DNA of 64,000 nt from Crossiella sp. SN42. Lineage in GTDB: Bacteria; Actinomycetota; Actinomycetes; Mycobacteriales; Pseudonocardiaceae. This document shows, in pieces, positions 35,527 through 42,676 of the stretch. Each line of letters opens with the position of its first letter. Position 1 is the first letter of the stretch. The notes beneath the pieces were generated by a model. The model saw only the letters and a list, made by a program, of their open reading frames with translations, had not been told where the DNA came from and did not search any database. The DNA lies in assembly GCF_023897065.1 (NCBI RefSeq), contig NZ_JAMHIV010000003.1, positions 124,001 through 188,000 of the forward strand. Reading direction: 5' to 3'. Made by a program: the position numbers and the translations under genes.

Positions 35527-36114
35527 TCAAGAGCTCGCTCTGGGACCGTCTTCCTCAGGGCTATCTTCTCCGTCGGCTTCTCGTTTCGAGTAGATGTCGT
35601 AGTCAGGTTGAATGGGGTGTATATGGACACCACCGTAAATAGTTCCTGCTTGCACGTTACCGCTCCCCTGCGGTGCGGCTATAGTATTCTGAGTGGTGCC
35701 GACCTTGATGTCGGGAGAGTGGATCAGATCCTGAATTTCTCGAATCAGTGCAGCGGGGTCAAGACTACGGCGCACGTCGATGATCACCTGCTGGCCCTCG
35801 GGCGTGCTTACCGTGATCACTACGTCAGACCGCTGGTGGGCCAGCCACGTCAACACGGACTGCGCCAGAAGTGAACCCGCTCCAATTGAGGCCACTGCCA
35901 CAGTCAGAACATCCAGGACACCGCCCATTTCCCCTGGTTTGACTGACCTCGTGCGTAGTGCTAGACGCCCCCGAAGATCGTCTTCATTGCCTAGCCAGGT
36001 GTAGAGGTCGAGCAACTGGTCGCCCGCACGAGCGCTCGCAGCTGTGAGCCACAACTCGGGGAGCGTCGGCCGGAAAGGATCGGGACCATGCCTGTCCGAC
36101 TGAATAGGGTTCAT
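35527..36114 (-). CDS. EACC1-like constant component of a caspase conflict system
   Basis: The 195-residue protein has LLDLYTWLGNEDDLRGRL (about 32-49), then KPGEMGGVLDVLTVAVASIG and LTWLAHQRSDVVITVSTPEG, the pattern of the effector-associated constant component EACC1 described in actinobacterial NTPase/caspase conflict systems. Near the C-terminus is NVQAGTIYGGVHIH (about 151-164), akin to the motif in the STAND NTPase at 15210. It ends in an acidic tail. It is encoded just downstream of the caspase-like gene's partner position on the same strand (82-base gap, EACC1 first), so the two likely form an operon. ATG 36114 follows AAGG. Confidence 0.75.
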   Translation of the reverse strand: MNPIQSDRHGPDPFRPTLPELWLTAASARAGDQLLDLYTWLGNEDDLRGRLALRTRSVKPGEMGGVLDVLTVAVASIGAGSLLAQSVLTWLAHQRSDVVITVSTPEGQQVIIDVRRSLDPAALIREIQDLIHSPDIKVGTTQNTIAAPQGSGNVQAGTIYGGVHIHPIQPDYDIYSKREADGEDSPEEDGPRASS

Positions 36115-36195
36115 CGTGCCAGCCTTGCTCTGGAATGGGATAGTCAGCTGAAGCGGGAGCGGTCGGACTGGTGGTAGATGTTCACCACGGTCGGG

Positions 36196-37599
36196 TCAGC
36201 TAGGCGATGGAAAGTCCCTCGTGACAATTAGAATTAGACCTGGCTTCGCCTCCTTGAGGCCATCAAATCGCGGTTCAGCGCGAATTTTGAAGCGTCGGGC
36301 GAGGAGCTTCGCGGCAGCGTCTTCGGTGGTGCCGGTGCGATAATAGACGGTACTTGTAGGTATAATGCCGGCGGAATAGTTCCCGCCATTCTCGACGGTC
36401 CATCCGTCGTCTTTAAGATAATCTGCCGCTTGTTGATTTAGATTTTTGATGTTGGAATTATTGTAGACGTTCACTTGCACTGATCGGATAAGCTCGATAT
36501 CAGCTGCTGCCGGAGGCGATTTAACGATGGTAGTCCTCGTGGTGGTGGTCGGTATTGTGCTGGATGCTGTTGAAAGATTGGAGGAGGTAGTCGTCGTTGA
36601 TGAACTTGCGGCTTGTGGGGATCCTGTAATGCTCACTGGTGGCAAGCCTTGGGCGATCAGAAATCCTCCGATGCTCACTGTAATGAGGATCAGCAGTACC
36701 GCAATTTCCCGTCCCAATCTCTTGTGGGGTAACGACTGAGTGAAGCGGTGAAATGCTGGCTCAATCTCCGCAAGTGATGTTTGTACGGGCGCGGTGTGGG
36801 TCGGCTTTGGAAGGTGGGGGTACCGAGAGAAGCCTTCGAGGGTGGCGGGAGGAGCGAATGCTCGATTTCGGGCCAGGGCCAGGAGGTCTGTGGTGCCACT
36901 CCCAAGTCGTTGTGGCAGTGGATAGCCCTGAGCGGTCATGAGCCGTCGCAGGTGACGATAGATGTCACCCAGGGCCAACAGTGGAGGACCGTCAGTCAAG
37001 CCGCGCGTGAGCAGATCGAGGAGTGCACCCGTGAACACGGTGTAGGTGGCGCCGAGCGGAGCTAGGGCCAGTCCGTTAGCAGGGGCTGAGGTCAGGGTGT
37101 AGGTGCCCGTAATTTCGATCTGCCCCAAGACCACATCGGAGGCTGTCGTCATGAACTCGTAGACAGCGCGGCCGCTGTAACAGCAGTCGAGGATGAGCAC
37201 CCGATTGGTTGCCCGACTGCTGAGAAAAAGCTCGCGTACTAGGTCAAATCCCAGGGCGCTGATGCGGAGATCGGAGTGATCAGTCTCTGCCAGTGCCAGG
37301 TGGAGTTCGTGCCGGGTGGTTCCAAGTAGACCGTGCCCGGCAAAGTAGACCAGGAAAGTATCTTCAGCTCGGTCCGCGTGTTCCCGGAGGACTCGGTGGA
37401 CATCACGAACTTCACCTGGGTCATGAACAATCGCGCAGTGCCCGGGAGCGAACCCACCCACCTCGGGGTCGGTCAACACCTCGGCTAGCGAAGTAAGGTT
37501 GTTGCTGACCGCAGGCAGGTCCGGGAGTTGGCTGGACTCGTAGGTGCTCACCCCGATCAAGACGGCGTATGAGCGTTCGGGATCAGGCAACCGCTCCAC
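36196..37599 (-). CDS. Membrane-anchored caspase-like protease with C-terminal LytR_C-type domain
   Basis: The 467-residue protein has a caspase/metacaspase domain (about 8-245): AVLIGVSTYESSQL, catalytic His89 in YFAGHG and catalytic Cys140 in LDCCYSG. After a linker comes one membrane helix (about 297-317, REIAVLLILITVSIGGFLIA), a Ser/Thr-rich spacer (323-365) and a domain (373-462) with VQVNVYNNSNIKNLNQQAAD, GWTVENGG and TVYYRTGTTEDAAAKLLARR, as in LytR_C domains. Topology would put the protease inside and LytR_C outside. GTG 37599 follows GAAGGA; the open frame to 37908 adds low-quality sequence. It precedes the EACC1 gene. A cell-death or defence role is inferred. Confidence 0.78.
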   Translation of the reverse strand: MERLPDPERSYAVLIGVSTYESSQLPDLPAVSNNLTSLAEVLTDPEVGGFAPGHCAIVHDPGEVRDVHRVLREHADRAEDTFLVYFAGHGLLGTTRHELHLALAETDHSDLRISALGFDLVRELFLSSRATNRVLILDCCYSGRAVYEFMTTASDVVLGQIEITGTYTLTSAPANGLALAPLGATYTVFTGALLDLLTRGLTDGPPLLALGDIYRHLRRLMTAQGYPLPQRLGSGTTDLLALARNRAFAPPATLEGFSRYPHLPKPTHTAPVQTSLAEIEPAFHRFTQSLPHKRLGREIAVLLILITVSIGGFLIAQGLPPVSITGSPQAASSSTTTTSSNLSTASSTIPTTTTRTTIVKSPPAAADIELIRSVQVNVYNNSNIKNLNQQAADYLKDDGWTVENGGNYSAGIIPTSTVYYRTGTTEDAAAKLLARRFKIRAEPRFDGLKEAKPGLILIVTRDFPSPS

Positions 37600-37913
37600 A
37601 CATGATCCTTCGGTCAAGCTGACACGGCCGGTAGGCCACTGGCTGAGACGGCAGTTTCTCACTGGTGGTGTGCGGACGCCGCAGGAACCCCGAAAGTCCA
37701 CGACACTGGCCAGCAGAAGGCTGGATCTTGATCTCCCGCGAAGGGCGCCAGGCTGGCGCGCGAGGTCTGATGACCAATTGATCGCAATCGCGTTGTCGCA
37801 GAGTCGTGCTGATGTCTGGAGAAGTGGGCGGAGGCATCGACAGCTGTACAACCCCGCACCATATTGAGATGGGTGAGTCCGCTGGTATGAGCCGACGGGC
37901 TCACCCATCTGGG
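37600..37913. other. Intergenic region upstream of the caspase gene
   Basis: About 310 bases hold the caspase promoter and the terminator of integrase 2. Apart from the hairpin at 37867-37910, nothing specific is seen. Confidence 0.4.
37867..37910. terminator. Terminator hairpin of integrase 2 with an alternative stem
   Basis: Arms AGATGGGTGAG (37867-37877) and CTCACCCATCT (37900-37910) form a perfect 11-bp stem just past the integrase stop. An inner stem TGAGCC (37888-37893) / GGCTCA (37898-37903) competes for the same right arm, so two structures are mutually exclusive. Confidence 0.6.
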
Positions 37914-38951
37914 CTAGGCGACCAGGGCTAGGGGATGCTGTTCTCCAGTCAACGTCGACAGTGCGGCGGCGATTTCGTGGAGCTGGCCCCGGATGTAGGT
38001 CGTGGTAGACCCGGTGTCACCCGCTTCGTCGGTGTGGCCGGCGAAGGCGTGCGCGATGCCGTAGCCGAAGGTCCGCTCCACCCAGGTCAACGTGGTGTGC
38101 CGCAGCCAGTGAATGGAGACCTGCTGGGCCGCCGCCCACGGCAGGTGCTTGCCGATCCGGGTCCACAGGTGGTCGTAGCGGCGCCGGGTGATCGGGCGGC
38201 CGCTGGTATAGCGCAGCAGTTGGCCGTCCTTGGGCGCTCCGCGTTGCTGGGCGTGCCGGATCAGGGCGCGCATCAGAGTGGGTGAGACCGGTTGCCAGCG
38301 GGCGGTTTCACCTTTCTCCCGCAGGTAGATCAGGCACTGGGTCTCATCCAGGTCTTGGGGGCGTAGGGCCAGGGCTCCGCTGCGGCGGCAGGCGGTCTCG
38401 GTGTGCAGGCGGAGTAGGAGGGTGTCGAGTTCGGGGTCGTTGCCGGTGGTGGCGGCGATGTGGTTGATCTCGGCGAGGCGGTCGTTGGCCACCGCGCACC
38501 GGGTCGAGGGCAGCCGCCGGGGCTTGGGCACCTTCAGTGCCGGGTTGCTGCCGGTGGGGATGAGGCCGTCGGTTTCGGCGTGCCGGAACAGGCAGCGCAG
38601 GGCGGCGATGAGGTGTTCGGCGGCGCTGCGCCCGCCGCGGGAGTTGCGCCGCACCAGCGCCGTAGCCCGGATTTCTTGGGCGAGCAGTTCGATCTCGGTG
38701 GGGGTCGGTTCGTCCAGGCGACGGTGACCCCAGCGGGTGAGGATGCGGTTCCAGTAGGTGCCGTAGTTGCGGCGGGTGCCCTCGCCGACAGCGTCGGTGA
38801 TCTTCGGGATGTACTCGGCGAAGGTTGGGACCGGTGGCCGGTTCTCGGGGGCGTTGGCCAGGTCGGTCACCGAGATGCCCAGGCTGGTCAGCAGCACGCG
38901 GGCAGCATCCAGTTTGGCTGCGTCCGTGACGGCCGTGGTGGCGGCGTTCAT
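37914..38951 (-). CDS. int: Tyrosine recombinase/integrase (second copy, tRNA-proximal)
   Basis: The 345-residue integrase has catalytic Arg in TETACRRSGAL, the HWLRHTTLTWVE box and Tyr in STTTYIRGQLHEI. Start ATG 38951 overlaps the stop of the DUF2637-like gene (ATGA). It is the integrase closest to the tRNA-Leu gene and therefore the likeliest enzyme for insertion there. It is close kin to the first copy at 33657. Confidence 0.9.
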   Translation of the reverse strand: MNAATTAVTDAAKLDAARVLLTSLGISVTDLANAPENRPPVPTFAEYIPKITDAVGEGTRRNYGTYWNRILTRWGHRRLDEPTPTEIELLAQEIRATALVRRNSRGGRSAAEHLIAALRCLFRHAETDGLIPTGSNPALKVPKPRRLPSTRCAVANDRLAEINHIAATTGNDPELDTLLLRLHTETACRRSGALALRPQDLDETQCLIYLREKGETARWQPVSPTLMRALIRHAQQRGAPKDGQLLRYTSGRPITRRRYDHLWTRIGKHLPWAAAQQVSIHWLRHTTLTWVERTFGYGIAHAFAGHTDEAGDTGSTTTYIRGQLHEIAAALSTLTGEQHPLALVA

Positions 38952-39829
38952 GACCGCACCTCCCCGGTGGCAGTGGCGTTCACGAGTTCAGCGCGGGCAC
39001 CGTTCACCGCTGGCGTGGTGAACGCGATCGGGTGCGGCGCGGGCTCGGAGAGGAGGGTGGCCGCGAGCCGGGAAGACAGGCCGCGGGAGCAGTCGGTGAC
39101 CTCGCGGACCCAGGCTGGGGTGACCACCGTGTCGGGGGTGCGTTCACGACGGGCGGTGGTGAGGTAGTCGTCGAAGCTGATGCGGGCCGTGCCGCACTTC
39201 TGCCGACCACCAGCGCTTCTGGTGGAGCGAGTGTGTTCATGAACGGTACGGGCGGGGTGTTCATGAACGGCTGCGGTGGTGTTGGTGGCGGTGCTGCTGC
39301 TGTCGTTCACCGGCGGCGTGGCGGTGTTCATGAACGGTGTGACCGGGGTGTCGGTGAACGGTGCGGAGGTCGGGGCGGTGCAGGCGTTCAGGCTGGCTTG
39401 GGTGAGTTTGTCGTTGAGGTCGGTCAGGGCCTCGGCGGCGAGGAAGACCACCAGCGGGGGCACTGAGTGCAGCAGCACCGGTCCCCAGGAGTTCCCGGCC
39501 CAGGCGGTCCAGGTGTTCATGGCGTAGGTCGCGGCCAGCGTCGCCCACTTCGCACGCCGGACCCAGGGGCCTACGGCGACTTGGTGGCGGGCGGTGATCT
39601 GCTCGGCGCGCAGGATCGCGATCAGCACCAGCGACACCATGGGGTCCAGGAGCCAGGCCGCCCACCAGACCAGCGTGAACGCGGGGGCTCCCACGGCGGC
39701 GAAGTCGTGGACATTGATCATGGTGAACAGCAGTCCGAGCACGATCCCGGTCCACAGCAGCGCATCGACTTGGCGCCGGATGCGCTCGACGGTTTCTACG
39801 ACGATCGCGAGGTTGGGGTGGGGGTTCAT
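38948..39829 (-). CDS. DUF2637-like membrane protein
   Basis: The 293-residue product has four membrane segments in its first half (about 24-42, 50-72, 90-108 and 115-132), in the arrangement of DUF2637 proteins common in actinobacterial mobile elements. A Thr/Pro-rich linker (about 140-200) follows, then a basic C-terminal part with SFDDYLTTARRERTPDTVVT that may bind DNA or a partner. The linker is encoded by DNA with three copies of a palindrome. It overlaps both neighbours by four bases, forming the operon AbrB-like, DUF2637-like, integrase. Confidence 0.7.
   Translation of the reverse strand: MNPHPNLAIVVETVERIRRQVDALLWTGIVLGLLFTMINVHDFAAVGAPAFTLVWWAAWLLDPMVSLVLIAILRAEQITARHQVAVGPWVRRAKWATLAATYAMNTWTAWAGNSWGPVLLHSVPPLVVFLAAEALTDLNDKLTQASLNACTAPTSAPFTDTPVTPFMNTATPPVNDSSSTATNTTAAVHEHPARTVHEHTRSTRSAGGRQKCGTARISFDDYLTTARRERTPDTVVTPAWVREVTDCSRGLSSRLAATLLSEPAPHPIAFTTPAVNGARAELVNATATGEVRS
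39235..39335. repeat. Three copies of the palindrome GTTCATGAAC inside the DUF2637-like gene
   Basis: Perfect 10-bp palindromes lie at 39235-39244, 39259-39268 and 39326-39335, each within the 14-mer GTGTTCATGAACGG. Two are in one reading frame (giving Val-His-Glu-His) and one is in another (giving Phe-Met-Asn), so the DNA rather than the peptide is conserved. Half-sites occur at 39512-39520 and near 38946-38955. Confidence 0.7.
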
Positions 39830-40305
39830 CGGTGCTCACCGCCCAGTTCGTCGGCGCGTTGGGCAAGCAGCTCATCCAGCCCGGCGGGCGGGATCAGCGT
39901 CAGCCGACCGAGCGGCGGGTCGGCGGCCAGCAAGAGCCGGTCGCCGGCTGCCAGGCCGCAGGCGCGGCGCAGGGTGGCCGGGAGCCAGAGATCGCCCTGG
40001 TTGCGGATCGCGAACTGCCCGGCCTCGTGCGCGGTGAGCACCAGGAGGTTGCGGGCGGTGCGCACGGCCAGCCGGGTGCCTGCTGACCAGCCGAGTGCGG
40101 TGAGGATGGCGCGGTCGAGGATGCGGCCGTTGCAGTCGATCGCGGACAGCCGGTACAGGGTGGTGGCGGTGCGGGCTGGTGGGCTGGCTACGGTGGCCAG
40201 CGGCAGCTTACGACCGGCAGTGCCCTGGGGGCCCGGAGTTGGACGGCCGGAGCGTCCTGGGACGACGGTGGGCGGGATGAGCGGTGCGATGAGGCTGCCG
40301 GTCAT
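39826..40305 (-). CDS. AbrB/SpoVT-like domain protein, first gene of the tRNA-proximal integrase operon
   Basis: The 159-residue product has a Pro-rich N-terminus and then IDCNGRILDRAILTALGW and RNQGDLWLPATLRRACGLAA with LLLAADPPLGRLTLIPPA, an AbrB-type swapped-hairpin arrangement, like the protein at 33028-33657. ATG 40305 is used; an in-frame GTG at 40320 is possible. A 22-bp dyad lies 54 bases upstream. It may autoregulate the integrase operon. Confidence 0.6.
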   Translation of the reverse strand: MTGSLIAPLIPPTVVPGRSGRPTPGPQGTAGRKLPLATVASPPARTATTLYRLSAIDCNGRILDRAILTALGWSAGTRLAVRTARNLLVLTAHEAGQFAIRNQGDLWLPATLRRACGLAAGDRLLLAADPPLGRLTLIPPAGLDELLAQRADELGGEHR

Positions 40306-40358
40306 GACGACCACCGCCACAAGCAGTGCGATGGGGTGTCGCCAGAAGTCGCGGCGGG

Positions 40359-40380
40359 GTGTTCAAGCGTGCTTGAACAC
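40359..40380. promoter_or_regulatory. 22-bp hyphenated palindrome, likely operator of the integrase operon
   Basis: GTGTTCAAGC (40359-40368) and GCTTGAACAC (40371-40380) are exact reverse complements around a 2-base centre, between the tRNA 3' end and the AbrB-like gene. The half-site GTGTTCA matches that of the palindromes at 39235-39335. Confidence 0.65.
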
Positions 40381-40393
40381 GACAACGTCAGAT

Positions 40394-40416
40394 GTAGCAG
40401 GGACGCTACGTGGTGG
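40394..40416. other. Probable attachment-site region next to the tRNA 3' end
   Basis: A GTAGC/GCTAC inverted repeat (40394-40398, 40405-40409) abuts the encoded CCA of the tRNA (40414-40416). The element should begin here, with the core duplicated at the unseen other end. Confidence 0.45.
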
Positions 40417-40499
40417 TGTCCGAGGGGGGACTTGAACCCCCACCCCCTTTCGGGGACTAGCACCTCAAGCTAGCGCGTCTGCCATTCCGCCACCCGGAC
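40414..40499 (-). tRNA. tRNA-Leu (anticodon GAG)
   Basis: The minus strand folds into a class II tRNA with acceptor stem GTCCGGG / CTCGGAC, anticodon stem CTAGC / GCTAG around the loop TTGAGGT (anticodon GAG), a long variable arm (TCCCCGAAAGGGGGT region), a T arm ending GGGGGTTCAAGTCCCCC, and an encoded CCA at 40416-40414. It reads CUC and CUU codons and is the apparent insertion target of the element. Confidence 0.95.
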
Positions 40500-40606
40500 T
40501 TGGCGGTCTCCCGCCAGGCAGGTGAAGGTTAGCTGATCAACTGGGCCGGTTCCAAATCGGATGGCTGGGGCGGGTCAAGTGGCCGTTCCGGTGATAGAAA
40601 GGCCTG

Positions 40607-41938
40607 GTGAGCGAGCAGCGGGTAGGGAGTCAGCGGGTCGCTGAGGACGAGGTGGTGCGCCTCGCCAGTGAGCTGATCCGGATCGACAGCACCAACACCG
40701 GGGATCCGGACACGCTGGTGGGGGAGCGGGCGGCCGCGGAGTACGTGGCGGAGCAGTTGGCTGAGGTGGGGTTCGAGACCACCTACGTCGAGTCGGGTGC
40801 TCGGGGGCGCGGGAACGTGGTCGCGCGGCTGGCGGGGGCGGACTCCAGCCGGGGGGCGTTGCTGGTGCACGGGCATCTGGACGTGGTGCCGGCTGATGCT
40901 TCCGAGTGGTCCGTGCATCCGTTCTCGGGGGCGGTGCAGGACGGGTATGTGTGGGGGCGTGGGGCCGTTGACATGAAGGACATGGTCGCGATGACCCTGG
41001 CCACGGCGCGGCGGTTGAAGCGGGACGGGGTGGTGCCGCCTCGGGACATCGTGTTCGCCTTCCTCGCTGATGAGGAGGCCGGGGGGCTCCAGGGGGCGCA
41101 GTGGCTGGTTGATCACAAGCCGGAGTTGTTCGAGGGGGTCACCGAGGCGATCGGGGAGGTTGGCGGGTTCTCGATCACGGTGAAGGACGGGGTTCGCGCG
41201 TACCTGATCGAGACCGCGGAGAAGGGCATCGCCTGGATGCGGTTGCGGGTCCGGGCGCGGGCCGGGCACGGGTCGATGGTGCACGAGGACAACGCGGTGA
41301 CGAAGCTGGCCGAGGCGGTCGCGCGGCTGGGGCGGCACCGGTTCCCGCTGGTCATGACCGACTCGGTGCGGGAGTTCCTGGCCGGGATCAGCGAGCTGAC
41401 CGGACTGGAGTTCCCGGAGGACGACCTGGACGGGACCGTGGCGAAGCTGGGCAACATGGCCCGGATGATCGGCGCCACCCTGCGGGACACCGCCAACCCC
41501 ACCATGCTCGACGCCGGGTACAAGGCCAACGTCATTCCCAGCACGGCGGAGGCGACCGTGGACTGCCGGATCCTGCCCGGGCGGCAGGAGGCCTTCGAGC
41601 GGGAGCTGGACGCGGTGCTCGGGCCGGATGTGGAACGCGAGTGGATCGCGAGCCTGCCTGCGGTGGAGACGACCTTCGACGGGAGGTTGGTGGACACCAT
41701 GTCCGCCTCGATCCTGGCCGAGGACCCCGGCGCGAAGCTGGTGCCCTACATGCTCTCCGGGGGCACCGACGCGAAGGCGTTCAGCCGGCTGGGCATTCGC
41801 TGCTTCGGGTTCGCGCCGCTGCGGCTGCCCGCGGACCTGGACTTCTCCGCGCTCTTCCACGGTGTGGACGAGCGGGTGCCGGTGGACGCGCTGCAGTTCG
41901 GCACCCGGGTGCTGGACCGGTTCCTGCGCGACTGCTGA
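40607..41938 (+). CDS. M20 family metallopeptidase/amidohydrolase
   Basis: The 443-residue cytosolic enzyme has the di-zinc site of M20/dapE-type hydrolases: HGHLDVVP (His90, with Asp92 supporting), bridging Asp122 in WGRGAVDMKD, general base Glu156 and ligand Glu157 in ADEEAGG, and a C-terminal ligand His in LFHGVDERVPV. The dimerisation domain (about 195-310) has AGHGSMVHEDNAV. Members cleave a terminal amide, so a dipeptidase or deacylase role is likely; the substrate is unknown. The start is GTG 40607. It is the first chromosomal gene beyond the tRNA. Confidence 0.9.
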   Translation: MSEQRVGSQRVAEDEVVRLASELIRIDSTNTGDPDTLVGERAAAEYVAEQLAEVGFETTYVESGARGRGNVVARLAGADSSRGALLVHGHLDVVPADASEWSVHPFSGAVQDGYVWGRGAVDMKDMVAMTLATARRLKRDGVVPPRDIVFAFLADEEAGGLQGAQWLVDHKPELFEGVTEAIGEVGGFSITVKDGVRAYLIETAEKGIAWMRLRVRARAGHGSMVHEDNAVTKLAEAVARLGRHRFPLVMTDSVREFLAGISELTGLEFPEDDLDGTVAKLGNMARMIGATLRDTANPTMLDAGYKANVIPSTAEATVDCRILPGRQEAFERELDAVLGPDVEREWIASLPAVETTFDGRLVDTMSASILAEDPGAKLVPYMLSGGTDAKAFSRLGIRCFGFAPLRLPADLDFSALFHGVDERVPVDALQFGTRVLDRFLRDC

Positions 41939-41956
41939 TCGGAACGGCGGCGTTCC

Positions 41957-42583
41957 TCAGCTGCTGAGGATGGCCACGGCGAGGTCGGTGAGGTGCTCGG
42001 CCAGGGGCTCCGGCGGGTCGGTCAGGCCCCTGGTCAGCCAGTCGATGACGATCTCGCTGATGCCGGCCACCGTGGCCAGCAGCAGGCGGTCGTGCCGCAG
42101 CCGGTCCCTAGGCCTGCCCGTGGCCCTGCGGACCAGGCGGCCCAGCAGTTCGGCGTCCCGGTGCAGGGCGGCGCGGCGGCGCAGCTCCATCCGCGGTGCG
42201 TTGAGGTAGATGACCCTGGCCCGCTCCGGGTGCGCCAGCAGGCTGCGCACCAGGGTGGTCATCATGGGGTGCAGCAGCTCGGTCAGGTTCGCCGGTGCCT
42301 TCGGGGCGGCGGCGGTGACCGCGGCGAGCAGCCAGTCGTTCTGCTCGCGGTGCACCGTGCGCAGCAGCTCCTGGCGGTCGGCGAAGTACTCGTAGAAGTA
42401 CCGCTTGGACACCTTGGCCTGCGCGCACACCTCGGCCACGGTCACCTCGTCGTACTCGCGCGCGGCGAAGAGCCGGACCGCCGCGGCCACCAGCCGCTCC
42501 CGCCGGTCGGCTGCCCGCTCCCGGCGGGACCGGCCGGCGTAGGTCTCGCCCCTGCGGAGCGCCACTTCTACCTGGTTGGCCAC
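41957..42583 (-). CDS. TetR family repressor
   Basis: The 208-residue protein has an HTH (YDEVTVAEVCAQAKVSKRYF, about residues 45-65) after a basic N-terminus, and an all-helical ligand domain. It is divergent from the MFS gene at 42677, and the 93-base gap contains a CCTAGG palindrome (within TGACCTAGGTTAGG), a plausible operator. It probably represses the transporter. Start is GTG 42583. Confidence 0.85.
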   Translation of the reverse strand: MANQVEVALRRGETYAGRSRRERAADRRERLVAAAVRLFAAREYDEVTVAEVCAQAKVSKRYFYEYFADRQELLRTVHREQNDWLLAAVTAAAPKAPANLTELLHPMMTTLVRSLLAHPERARVIYLNAPRMELRRRAALHRDAELLGRLVRRATGRPRDRLRHDRLLLATVAGISEIVIDWLTRGLTDPPEPLAEHLTDLAVAILSS

Positions 42584-42676
42584 TTTTCGCCCTTACCTGT
42601 CAGCCCCTCCATGACCTAGGTTAGGCCTCCCCACGCAGTGTGGAACGACGACGTTCCCGATGCACCTGGAGGAGCC

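Larger units (their letters stand above)
1..40413. mobile_element. Integrative and conjugative element (partial), inserted at tRNA-Leu(GAG)
   Basis: This stretch carries a Tad pilus locus, a VirB/VirD4-type secretion operon, a replication-relaxation protein, two tyrosine recombinases, a DNA methyltransferase and conflict genes. It stops exactly at the 3' end of a tRNA-Leu gene, the usual target of tyrosine integrases. The genes beyond the tRNA are ordinary chromosomal ones. The integrase operon next to the tRNA is oriented as in many tRNA-targeting elements. No copy of the tRNA 3' end was seen elsewhere in the window, so the other attachment site probably lies left of position 1. Whether this is one element or two accreted ones (there are two related integrases) is open. 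Confidence 0.75.

Noticed and set aside
35373-35642. Plus-strand frame opposite the end of the EACC1 gene
   Set aside because: No family signal or ribosome site, and it overlaps the EACC1 coding region.
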